Shown here: positions 46,801 to 58,700 of the stretch, piece by piece | Layout of the letters: every line of letters starts with the position of its first letter | Numbering within the stretch: position 1 is the stretch's first letter | Origin: Clavelina lepadiformis | Lineage: Eukaryota; Chordata; Ascidiacea; Aplousobranchia; Clavelinidae | Reading direction: 5' to 3' | Assembly (NCBI RefSeq): GCF_947623445.1 | Contig: NC_135247.1 | Location: 7,194,501-7,258,500, forward strand | Length of the DNA stretch: 64,000 nt | The notes under the pieces: model-generated | What the model was told of the DNA's origin: nothing | What the model saw: only the letters and a program-made list of their open reading frames with translations | The model's database searches: none | Made by a program: the position numbers and the translations under genes

Positions 46801-49800
46801 GCCTCTCTGATTTTAGGTTATTTTTAAGCAACGCTGATTGGTTGTGCAAGTTTGGCGTTTTCACACTTTCCCTCGGGTCGGGCCATAGTCGAGTCAAGCT
46901 CATCCGCGATGTACGTTGCACAGTTATCGTAAAGCAAATCCAGTTTTGTCAATATAACTTCCATGCATCAGACTGCCATTAAAAAGAGCGTGACAGAATG
47001 TTGAAGTGTCAATGAAAATATAACATCAAAGTAACGGAGCATGTTGATACCACATCATAACAAGACGATGGCTTATCTCTTTGCTTTATATTTAGTTAAA
47101 ATATAAAGGGTGCAGTTACGGTCACACAAATGTGCGCTTTTCTTGCATCGACATTGAAATGAAAATTATGAGTGAGTGAATTAGCGTTAATGAGTGAAAT
47201 AACATTTGTTAAATTTTTTTTATTGCTTTTTGCTCAATCCGATCATTAATTTTGCATCGTCTTGAAAACGATTTGCTTTAAGATGATTCTTGCTTATTTT
47301 TAAATGAATATTTGTAATTTAACTTTACTGCCAACTTCCAGTTCTTGATGTTTCTTTTTATGCACACATCGCTAACGAAATCTTAGGGACCGATGTTCCT
47401 GGTGTATGGGATCGTTTGGCCTGGATTAACCTGTAGGCTATACATTCGAGTACTCGCACTGTTGTGAGGTAGATAAGATTGGTAAAAAAACAAATTTTTT
47501 GTTAATATTTTGAACTGTATTGGCTATGTAACACTCCATTCGCTTGTATACAGAGCATTGCATAAACCCTTAAAATCGGCAAGGAAGCCTTTAATTAGGC
47601 TAAGCTTAACTACGGTAACGTGAACGGCATAAAGAAGTTGCCCGACAGACTAGTAGACTATGGTATGGTATCACTAACTTTATTCTTGAACAGAGGAAAG
47701 TCTTTCCAGAACTTAAACTCGGCGATGATTCCTCATCGCTCGAGCGTCGGCTACCGATCTTGTCTTCGTACAATTTCCGATAGATACACACATTTCTTAT
47801 TATTTATTTAATTTGTTTGTATTACCCGAATTTACAATTGTTCTTCAAGACCGCTGAACAAAAGTAAGCGTCGCTTACACCTTCCTTACTCAAGGAAATT
47901 ACAATTATAGCGCAACTAGAAATCGAATCCGTTTCGCATTTGGCCTCTTGTAATTTGTTTCCCTAAGGGGCGAATTGAGGTTACAAATGCTGACGCTTAT
48001 ACGGATATGGATTCTTTTATAAAATGTTTAATTTCAATAAGTAGTACCAAGAAAATGTGAACGAATGACAAAATCACTAGCCTGCCAAACATTTTACAGC
48101 TTGGACTGTATCACGTGCGGGTGAGACTTTCGTGACACTAAAAAGTGCGAACCGTCATGAAAAAGGTTTAAAGACACTGGTATATTTCATAAAGCAATTT
48201 TCTATAGATTACATGACAAAATCGCTTTACTTATATTGTCATCAGTGTAGTAACATACCGTTAGTCATGGTCTTACTTTGAAGTAGGTATCACGATCTTG
48301 TTCGTGTTTCTTTTTGTCTGTGAGTGCAGAGTAATAAAGCTGCCGTAGAGCGTTGTTAAGAGTTTCCTTCTTCTTTATTTCGTCATACTTTTCTTTGAAT
48401 TGATACGTTCCAGCACGACAGTCTTCATAAAGGTAATCGAGATCCTGCCCGGTGTGACGAAGTTCCTGCAATAATTGCGTTAATTGCAAAATGGAAACAA
48501 ATTTTAATTACCATGAATGAAGTCACAAATTGTGAAACAAAGTATCAAACGGTTGAACGCTATTTGACTTAAATAAATAAGCGCCTGTTTTAACATGCAC
48601 TGTAATATGAAAACATCAAACGTTGTACAGTAGGTCTATACAAGTGTACACATTGCTTTTTGTTGTTGCAGTATGCTGTTATATACCGATTACAGTATCA
48701 AAACTGTTGTATATCATTTAAACCAGTGGTTCTCAAACTGTGGTACGCGTACCACTAGTGGTACGCGAGAGCTTTTTAAGTGGTACCGCGTACCGCTGAA
48801 CATGATTTTCGATGTGCTGTGAGTAATGTGTTGCCCCGGATAGACAAGCTTGTGCAGAAGAAACAGTTGCTTCTATCAAATTAAATTGTGTTTTCTTGTT
48901 ATTCATTGGTGTTATGGTATAGTAATAACGGTAATAACTAATAAATACCGGTACATTTGAGTAAAATAAGTCATTCAGGAGCCAGGTGGTACGCAGTGTA
49001 GCAAAAAAAACGAACGAGTGGTACGCGATCGCAAAAAGTTTGAGAAACACTGATTTAAACTATAATGAGTAAGCATGCAGGCTACCATATGTAACAGTAA
49101 CCAAGCTTTCATTGACAAATATTAGATTATTTTGCAATGATGATCGCCCGCGTAATTATCACACGCTAATTTTTTCTCATTTTTTTGAGAAAATAATCAT
49201 CATACTGTTGGTTAGAAAATTATTAAGTTATTACTTTACAGTTTAGACTCTTTTGGGCTGGCGAAAAGCGAGTGACGACTAAACCAGATGAGTAGAAAAG
49301 TTGCTGATATAATCAGAAAATCGGTAAAAATTTTCCGGTTTGTGACAATATAAGGTAATTTTATGGCTACATATTGGTAAATGTTGGAATGTCTCATTAA
49401 GGTTCAGCTTTTAAACTAAAGTAAATATATTCTTTCTCATATTGATTGTTCAGTTAAATAATTTTGATGTACCCTTAAACTTATCAAGGGTTGCAAACAA
49501 GAGGAGCATGTCAACACCATAGAAACCATGAAATCAAAAGAGCTGTTTGTTTGCAAACCTGACTTAAAGCAAACTTTACCAAGTCTCGAAACTGGATATG
49601 TCTAGGAACAAAGCAAAAGATTTCCTATTCAATAATTGTGATACCTGCCATAGCTTGCTGTATTCTTCACTCGAAATATTGTGCTCCAATGGTGTTTGTG
49701 CTATTGTCAGTTGAAGCTAACAAAAATAAATATTTACCATAATCCTAATTGTTGGACCGAAACTGAGCACTGTACACTCAACTATTCGCCAATTATTACA

Positions 49801-50055
49801 AGTAAAAGATATACTATAGCATAGGGCCTATGCTATAGTAGGCCCTAGGCATGAGCTTATGCCATAGGCTAATGCCTACGGCGTGCTTAAATGTAGGCTA
49901 CAGTGTATTGCTGTTTGCAAAAGCCAGAAAACACTTTAACAAAATTTGACCAAATCAGTGTAAAATCTTTCAGTAAAGTAACTAACATTGGGATTTTTGG
50001 AAGATCCCTTTTCTCTCCACGACAAAGAATCTCCATCGGCGGACGGTAGCGTCAT
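43857..50055 (-). CDS. Coiled-coil protein of unknown function, 9 exons, intact
   Basis: The exons, in transcript order, are 50055-49987, 49716-49645, 48465-48277, 46627-46424, 45139-44977, 44868-44739, 44647-44447, 44322-44091 and 44015-43857. Every junction is GT-AG with matching phase, giving 1419 bases and 472 aa. After a short unstructured start (MTLPSADGDSLSW), most of the protein is rich in Glu, Lys, Gln and Leu with heptad-like spacing, as in long dimeric coiled coils. The last 50 residues (from PTAIDPLDGAHEYREL) are basic and not helical. I see no enzyme motif, signal peptide or membrane segment. The look is that of a cytoskeletal or ciliary structural protein, but I do not recognise the family. 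Intron 3 holds the hAT element in which the duplication ends; intron 2 holds another hAT-like MITE. The exon 5 donor (AAAG|GTTCC) is weak; phase supports it. Confidence 0.85.
46712..48179 (+). mobile_element. hAT-like element C, copy 2, full length
   Basis: Starts CAGTGCTTTTCAACCTGTGG and ends GGTTTAAAGACACTG. It is flanked by perfect 8-bp duplications GTATATTT (46704-46711 and 48180-48187). The 1468 bp contain no transposase, so it is non-autonomous. It lies in intron 3 of the coiled-coil gene and includes a SINE-like block at 47606-47797. Confidence 0.95.
48724..49052. mobile_element. hAT-like MITE D in coiled-coil gene intron 2
   Basis: Starts CAGTGGTTCTCAAACTGTGG and ends AGTTTGAGAAACACTG, flanked by perfect ATTTAAAC duplications (48716-48723 and 49053-49060). 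Non-coding. Confidence 0.93.
49812..49840. repeat. 29-bp perfect palindrome
   Basis: TACTATAGCATAG and its complement flank a central GGGCC core. It lies in intron 1 of the coiled-coil gene, within a cluster of TAGGC/GCCTA motifs up to about 49905. Confidence 0.8.
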
Positions 50056-52775
50056 GTATAAAACGGACATATTTGCAACAGGGTAAAAAAGTAAAAATTA
50101 CTTAAAATCTTAATTGCCTAATTGGAAAAGCAGTTGGTGTACGTCGATTTCGTTTAATAACACAAACTTCTGATCTTAAATGCATACAATGGAATGTTTT
50201 CAACGACAATATAGCATGTTAGCGATGTCTTCATCTACACACCTTTATCTATTTATTCTATCTATATGATTATTGATTAAACTTGTTTTAAGATAAGCTT
50301 GTTGTTGTTTTGTAATAATCGCAATAAGAATGTGCTGCTAGATTTACGAGCGTGAAGGAAACAGTCGTAATGGTAAATTACAATACAAAGTCTTGTAACA
50401 GCAGGCTAGGGTACTTGCATCGAGCTATTTTGCGCTGACACAACTGTTGCAACTGCGTTGTTTTCAGTTTGTGTGCAAAATTCTGTGAGCCTTAGCAGCA
50501 ATACCAGCAAACTTTAGCTAACCTCTACAATTTCTTCTTTACAACTTAGCCTATGTGTAGGGCAATACTTGTGAAAACGTAGGCTACATTGCTTGCTACG
50601 TATATACCTGAAATCAGTCGCAGAATCTGTCGTCTATACTCTATGTCTTTCATACAGTATTTTTATATTGCTGTTTTTTAATGTATTACAACGTTCTTGA
50701 AACTTACCCCAGTTTACTTTTTTCTCAAAGTTATCCAATGCGCAGGCTAATTCGTACAACATAATGCGTAGGCTACGTTAACTAACGACCACAGTTATAA
50801 GCTCATATCAGGCGTTTCAAGTTGCGAAAGCCATAATGGCAAACACAACTTAGTATCAACTGTATTCAAGCATATAGTGGAATATGAATCACTTGAATGT
50901 GATAATAGTGTTTACACAATAGCAACTTATATGTACAGGTTTCAACACGAATGGCTTTTGTGTTCCGTTTCATGGAGCCCAACCCTTTTCATGTTTCTAC
51001 AAAAGTGATTTTAAGGCTTTGAACAAATTCCTTGAGAACTTTCCATAACAATAGGGTCTATTTAAACCATGTTTTACATGGTCACTAGAATGTTTGCCTT
51101 GGTAATTTGAACTGAATGCTAAATTTACGCCAAGCAATACGGTTCGGATTCAATTAAGTATTAAAATTTAGTAAAAATGCTCAGAGTAACTTATAGTAAG
51201 CTGATGTTCTCAAAATCATTTACCTTTAATTAGTAATTAACACAGTTACTATTATTTGGCTATAATCCCCTATACTAATCATATGTTCTTTGCTCAAATA
51301 CTTGTATATAAGTAAAGTTTGAATTGTATACGCAAAACAGTTCAAGGGAATGTTTAGCCATGTTGGTGGTGATCGATTCACATAATTGTGAAATCAATTA
51401 ATGCTGGCACCAATTAATGCTTGACTTCAGGACGCGTAACTTCTAAGGGAAACGGAAGCCGTTCCGAAAACCTAAGAAAAATTCTAGTCAAAAAGTTCGT
51501 ATTAGGAAGGTTTATATTAAAATGCGAAACAATACTATTACAAAAATTGGTGTACGATAATGTTCTGGTCTGCAGCCAACTCTATGTTCCGCACCGTGTT
51601 GTCACTTGTCAGCTTCGGTTTATCTCTTTATATTCTACTGATTTGATCCACTTCATGCATTGCATTTGAAGCAGCTGATAATTCGCAGCAGAAATAGAAT
51701 AGCTAGTAACTTTCAGGTCTATTCGTATGCTACGTAAATGTCAACATTTCGATTTGGTCTCAGAGAGTGTTTTCTTTGAAAAACAAAATGTTTGCTGCTA
51801 CCATCTGCGCAAACATATTATCTAGTCAAGTCTTTGCAGATTTGTCCCGATTTCTACTTCAACATTTAACATGGAATCAGAACGATGAAGAAGAGTCAAA
51901 TATTTATTTTACGTGGATGCAATCGTTCCTTATAATAACGAATTTTTTTTCCGGTCACACAGATCAATTTACGCGCACTAATAATTTTAAACACAAGAAA
52001 CCAATTTGACAAGGTATGATATGGCAAGCTTTATTCTTGTACTAAGCGTGCACACTATTCCACCGGAGTCAGCGGGCTAGTATGGTTTTGGTAGTAGTGT
52101 TTCACAGGTGTTGGAATGTTCGTTTGTCTGTTTCGATAAAATTCTCGGAATGGGACTGCAGCTATGCAAAGAACAACCAACAGTTTTCGGTGGAATATTT
52201 TAAAGACGTTTAGAAAGATACAAGAATCTTTAGCGTTGGACTGAGATAAGTTTTCGCACCTGCACCAGAATCGCAGGAGGACGCGTTGTTATTGTCTTCC
52301 GCAAGGGACTTTGCCAGAGCAATGTTGCTTGACATCGAACGCGGGCTCGCGTCATTGTGAGCTCAACGCTTGAACGCTTTCCTTCCCACAGCTGGCTTCA
52401 TCGATAACATATAATTATTAAAAGTTTCAATTCCGGCTTGTTTTCCCAGCCTCACATAGATAAAAGATAAAACATAATAATAACATTAGCACGATCGTCA
52501 TTTAATCAGGAACGTACAAGTTAAATCATTAAAAATAAACACTGCAACACAAGAAGTAAAAACTCAAACGGTAACAAACAAAACAGAGACATAAGGAAAA
52601 ACTGTTGATGTCAGAACCGTTCAAAGTTACCAGCTTACTAAGCTGAAAAAACTAATTCGTAAAGCATAATAAAATGATGATTACAAGTTATTGTGTTTCA
52701 AGCAGACCACATGCAGACGAACATGGAGGCACAGTGGCGGCATTATTCCGCACCACTACTATTCTGCAGAGAAAC
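50056..52775. other. Intergenic DNA between PDCD5 and the coiled-coil gene
   Basis: Both neighbours are on the minus strand, so this holds the PDCD5 3' UTR and the coiled-coil promoter. Frames at 51421-51669 and 51767-52009 show no domain and no conserved context. No transposon ends were recognised. Confidence 0.5.
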
Positions 52776-55700
52776 TCAGTCAGAGTCGGAATCCATAACT
52801 CGCCTTCTTTCAAACTGTAAAGTTTAATACACAAGTTTTAGAATATGATTTCTTACGAAAAAAAGCAAATTTATTAAAACATTGATGGATTGTAGTTGGA
52901 TGGATTACCTTTACAGTTGTCTTCTGAGATTTTCCACTGACCTGCTCCAGTAAACCAACCAACTGCGATTCCGTCATCTGAATTGAGCAAAAAATGTGAA
53001 GAAGAATAAAAAAGAACCACACATTGTACATAAAAAGCAAGGTATAGAATGACAGTCTGGGGTTAACTTTATTTTTAGTTTGTCGACACAAGCATTCGCA
53101 AGCATAAGCTTGCTTCATTAGGTGTACTAAGAGATTGCAGCTCTCATTTCTAAGAGCTATCTCTTAGTACACCTAATGAAGCAAGCTTATACTATATAAT
53201 ACTGCAAAACAAACAAGACGTTTGTCCTTTTTCTCTGTCAGTATGACAACTCCTTAAAACAGTAGTGTCCAACACAGTGCATTTCACCCATTTCACAATG
53301 GGAGGTAAGTCCACATAACTTACTGTAAGTACAAAGGGACTAATAATGAATGAAAATTTGCCTACATTATTTTTATTGAAAATCATTGACAATTACAAAA
53401 CTATGAGAAATGAGAAGTTATGAAAGCTTTGACATGAATGTGTAAAATAAATACCAATGTAAGTGTGCCCCAAAATGTAAATGACCTGTTTCGATTTATT
53501 TAAATTTTTTAAGACTCACTACGTTTGACAGTGATAAACATTTTATGTAATTTCTGGTACACATTTAACAACGTAAAAATGTCGCTCTACCGAAGTGTTG
53601 ACATGTCTCAAATATATATGATACTTTACATTAGTTTTAGTAATAGCAGTATCTAATTTGTGTGAAGATGGTGTACTCATGGTAAAGCTCTTTTCGCACC
53701 CTAAAAATCATAGCATTATGTTGTGGGACGTTCTGCTGTGTAGTGCATAGAACAAATGTTAAAGAAGAGTAACGTCACTTACATCCTTTCAGAAGTAAAA
53801 AAGATGAGAAAAGGGATTAAACATCTAGCGTGTTTTGCTGCGAAAACAAGGAAGCAAAAATGGAGGTATTGAAATTAGGAGCACTGGAAAAAGAATATGG
53901 TTTCTGTTTAAAACCGAAAATATCTAAATTCATTTGTTGCTACATTATTTATAGTTAATGAATGTTGTTATAGTTAAGTTTATATTGAAATTGTTAAATT
54001 TTTATATTTCTTGGCTCATATGTTTTTATATTTCAAAAGACATTTACTATCTTAAACTGTCAGTAATGTACCACCATTTTTGTATCATAATTTTCCAGAA
54101 CTATCAATTCCTGTACTGCATTTAGATTCTGCGCAGTACATTTAAAAGTCAACCAGTTCAAAAAATGTAACCTTTTAAATGTTTAAACAAACAAAATAAG
54201 TCTAAAATTTCTTTTGATAGAAGATTATCCAAAAATCTCAGATGAATATTGTTAATAAATTAATTTGTATGATGACGGCACATGAAAAAATTTTAGTTGA
54301 CAACAAAACATTATGAAATAAATTTCTGATCTAATAATCTAATATCCTATAATTTACATAAAATATTTTATAAATCACATAGTAACTAACCTTATCTGCA
54401 ATCTGTCCCCTCTGTGCCATTGTTATCAACATTGCCTCTACTTGCTTTGCCTTTTCTGGCTTGACCAATGCAATGCTATTCACTGTTAATGAGAGATTTT
54501 TTAATGTAAAATATCAATTCAAAAGCAGAATAATGTAGCAAGAGCAAAATATACAAGAAACAGTGGACTTAACAGGTAAATACAAAGCAAGCAAAAGTCC
54601 CAGGCAAGCAAAGAAGTGAGCTGGCTAAGTTCAAATCAACCTAATTGCAAAAATGTTTTGTGTGAATCCATCTTCAATCTTTTGTTTATAATTCACTCTA
54701 GCCCAGTGCTTTTCAATCTTTTTGATGATGGTTCGCACTTTTTCATGTCGGATTGCAAATGCGAAACGGATTCGATTTCTAGTTGTGCTATAATTGTAAT
54801 TTCCTTGAGTAAGTAAGGTGTAAGCAACGCTTAATTTTGTTCAGTGATCTTGATGAACAATTGTAAATTCGGGTAATACAAACAAATTAAATAAATAATA
54901 AGAAATGTTGTATCTATCGGAACTTGTACGAAGACAAGATCGGTAGCCGAGGCTCGAGTGATGAGGAATCATTGCTGAGTTTAAGTTCTGGGAAGACTTT
55001 CCTTTGTCCAGTAATAAAGTTAGTGATACCATACCATAACCTACTAGTTTGTCGGGCAACTTCTTTATGCTGTTCACGTTACCATAGTTAGGCTTAGCCT
55101 AGTTAAAGGTTTCATTAGGGATGACTGATACAAACCTGAATAGATTCGCCGAATATCAACTGTGCAGATTATTCGGGTGAACACGCCAACGAATACAAGA
55201 TTACTTATAAATATATTGACTTTGGTAAGAAATGATGATCTATTTTGCTGGCTAAGCTAAATTAGAGTGAATATTTCTTGCTGAAGGTCAATTACTTAAG
55301 ACTTTGCTTTTCAAACTGCCATTTGTTCAATAATTCACTGTGCGTTAATTTTTAGGTTACTAAAGTATTGACGGTTCTGAGTGTACTTTTTGATCCTGAA
55401 TCCAAAACTGCTATCCGTTTTCTTCCATCAGGTCTAGTTTTTTGGCAAATTGCATTTGAAATTTTCGACAACTTCAGCGTCTTGCAATTTGTGATGTCAT
55501 AAAAATGATTTAGCAATTGAATTAAGTTTTGATGAAACTTCAGTGACATCACAATGAGAAGAACATAACGAATGCACCTGATGTTTGAAAAGTTAAACAT
55601 CTGAACTGGTTTTTACAGGCTAGGTTCGTGTGTTCAGTTTAGTGTGCAGTATCACATGGCCCTGGTATTCCTGTTCCAAAACCACCTGGAGAAATGGAGT

Positions 55701-58700
55701 GTTCTTCATCTGCAGAGAGCGAAGCAAGTGAACAAGACACATGGGATGCAGAGCAAAGTACAAGCCAACCGAAGTCTCTTACACAACTTGAGCTGAATGG
55801 GGATCACGACATATGACCGTGAACAAACTCACCGGCGACAACTGGTAGTGGACAACTGATCGGCAACAAATTGGCCGGCGATCAAATTAACCGTGACGTA
55901 AATTGGCCGGCGATGAAATTAACCGTCGATAAATTGGCCGGCAATCAAATTAACCGGCGACAAATTGGCCGTCAAAAGGTCAAAATTCTAATTCACTATC
56001 TAGTCGCGCATCAGCTTTAATCTCAGCCAATTAAGTATGTGTATTGCAGTCAAGGTTGACTGATTTGTCAAATAACAGTTTGTGTAAATTTTAGTGCCCT
56101 TATTATGTAGTGTCATATGTGTTTTGCAGTGAACTTCTTTTAATGTTGTTACTCGTATTTCTCGTATTTCCGGAAATATTTCTGTTTATTTAAATAAATG
56201 TTTCAATGTGTATTAAAATAAAAAAAAATTTGTTAAAAACAAAGGAAATAGTTACAAACAAATATTTACTTTACATATCATATACTGCCATCAACTTAAA
56301 CACAATAATTCAGCACTTGCACGGTCAATTTTCATTCCGGTAAGTCTGTTCCCGGTTAGTTTGTTCGCGGTCAATTTACATCACGGTCAGTTTGTTTGCG
56401 GTCAATTTACGTCACGTTCAGTTGTCCCCGGTGAGTTTGTTCGCGGTCATTTTCCCGCGGTCATATGTCGTGGAACCAGCTGAATGACCTAACACGGGAT
56501 TTAAATCTCACCAAAGAATCCGCTCAGCTCCTAAGATCATGACTACGTGAGAACAACTTACTAGCTTCACGCACCACGTATTTCTGGTATCGGTATAGAG
56601 ATAAAGAGTTTAGAAAATATTTCAATTGTGACGAAGACCATTCCCTAGTATACTGTCAAGATGTTTCAGGATTAATATCAGCTTTGGGCATAGTCTACAG
56701 TTCGGCAGAATGGTGATTGTTTTTGGACTCATCTGTAAAGAGTTTGAAGGCAGTATTACTACACAATCGCAATGAGATTGGTTCTGTTGCTGTTGGACAT
56801 TCAGTGAAGCTCACTGTATGCTATGAAGACATGAAATTCCTTTTGAAATCTCTTCAATATAGTCAACACAAATGGAAAATATATAGTGACTTAAAAATTA
56901 TTTCGATACTTCTTGGGTTACAGGCCGGTTACACTAAACATCCATGTTTTTTGTGTCTGTAGGACTCGAGGGCTAATGATCGCCACTACACACAAATTAA
57001 CTGGCCACCCAGAAAAAGTTTTACACCTGGTTTTAAAAATGTCAAATCTGCTTACTTAGTTGATCCACAAAATATTCTTTTGCCACCTCTCCACATTAAA
57101 CTTGGTCTCATGAAAAACTATACCAAGGCACTTGAAAAAAAAGGTGGCCCAACCTTCAAGTTCTTACAAATGAAATTTCGCCGTATCTCTGAAGTGAAGC
57201 TACGAGCAGGAGTCTTTGATGGGCCACAGATCCGTGAGCTGATCAAAGACGAAGGTTTTACTCCACTAATGTGTGCAGTACAAAAAAGAGCATGGACAGC
57301 TTTTCGAGTAGTAATTCCAAACTTCCTTGGAAAGCATAGAAGCCCTGATTACGAAGCAGAGGTTAAAGAGCTGCTTAAAAGCTTTCAATCGCTTGGAGCC
57401 CGGATGTCTGTGAAAATGCACTTTCTGAGTTCGCATTTGGATTACTGTCCTGACAACTGTGGTGACTACAGCGAAGAACAGGGAGAGAGATTCCACCAAG
57501 ACCTTCGCTAGATGGAAGAAAGGTACCAAGGATACTTGGACGTAAACATGCTTGCAGATTACTGTTGGCGCTTAAAAAGAGATCTTCCCAATTCCACACA
57601 TAGAAGAAAATCTTTGAAGCGACCTTTTTGTCAGCATAAACCATTTGTATTTATCGTCGGAATATCATCATGTGCCGCACAACGCTTTCTGTGTTAAGCT
57701 ATTTTGAACACTTCGTTTTTATTTCACACATTGATGTTGGCAAGTATTTCGCATTTAAAACACATTTGTGATGTTAAGTGTTTACGTGTCTATAGTGTAA
57801 CATATTAACTTCTACTGTTAGGTTGAGCGCCGTTGAACAAAATTATGTGTTAGGAAGCTTTCTTGGTTAGTTGTAAGTGCCTTTATTTCAACTGTGTCAT
57901 TATATTTTTGTAGTATTTAAAATGGCTGTCATTGCGAAAACGTTGCATTCAAATAAAAATACCATCTTGCGAAAATTGACAACATGCATGACCAATTAAG
58001 CTACCACAGAAATTAGTTTCTTTGTGCACAATAATGACCAAAGCTAGCATAATTAAATAGGTGATGAAAAAAAAACTTGACCTGATTGAAAAAAACTGGT
58101 TGCTTTTTTGAGTTCAGCGCAAAAAATTGATTCAGAAACAGTTAAAACATCTTTGACCTTTACTTTACGAAATAATTTTCAAACGCAGCACAGTGTAATT
58201 TTTAGCAATTATGTCCCGTTACAGGCAACTTTTTGATAAAATTTTATCATTTGGTACTGATACAAACAGATTCAGGATTCATTCGTGTCAACCTTTACGA
58301 TAATCGGATTTGCACGAACCCGAATAATCGTTTTCATGGGACATCCTTAGGTTTCAATGCCAATTTTATAGATTGATGCAATTCTCCATATACATGTGAA
58401 CGAAGTTTCACATAGCCAATACAGTTCAAAATATCAACAAAAAATGTTTTCTTTTCAATCTTATCCAATTCACAACAGTGCAAGTATACGAATGTATGCT
58501 ATAGCCTAAAGGTTACTCCAGGTGAAACAATCCCATGCACCAGAAACATCAATTCGTAAGAATTTATTAGCAATGTGTGAATAATTAATCAATAATTTTT
58601 TGAGTAAAGAAAGTTGGCAGCAAAGTTAAATTAAAAATACACATTTAAAAATATGCAAGAATCGTCTTAAAGCAAATCATTTTCAAGACGATACAAAGTC

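Larger units (their letters stand above)
28449..47825. repeat. Tandem duplication, unit 2
   Basis: Direct repeat of 13940-28448, enlarged by an LTR retrotransposon at 29439-35864. It ends inside the intact hAT element C copy 2, after which unique DNA continues. Unit-2-only losses are about 60 bp over the first cadherin membrane exon, part of the cytoplasmic exons with their intron, and about 1 kb of the last cadherin intron. Confidence 0.93.
55115..58348 (+). mobile_element. hAT-like 3.2-kb element carrying a broken gene
   Basis: It interrupts element C copy 3 exactly, with 8-bp duplications AGGTTTCA at 55107-55114 and 58349-58356. The ends are loosely inverted (TTAGGGATG on the left, AAGGATG when the right end is reversed). 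It carries a pseudogene (about 55690-57697) and a younger MITE at 55800-56477. The 8-bp duplication suggests hAT-type integration; the ends are too diverged to be certain. Confidence 0.75.

Noticed and set aside
54950..54990. Box C (GTGATGA) and box D (CTGA) resembling a C/D snoRNA
   Set aside because: The boxes are too close together, there is no terminal stem, and the block is part of a transposon repeat.
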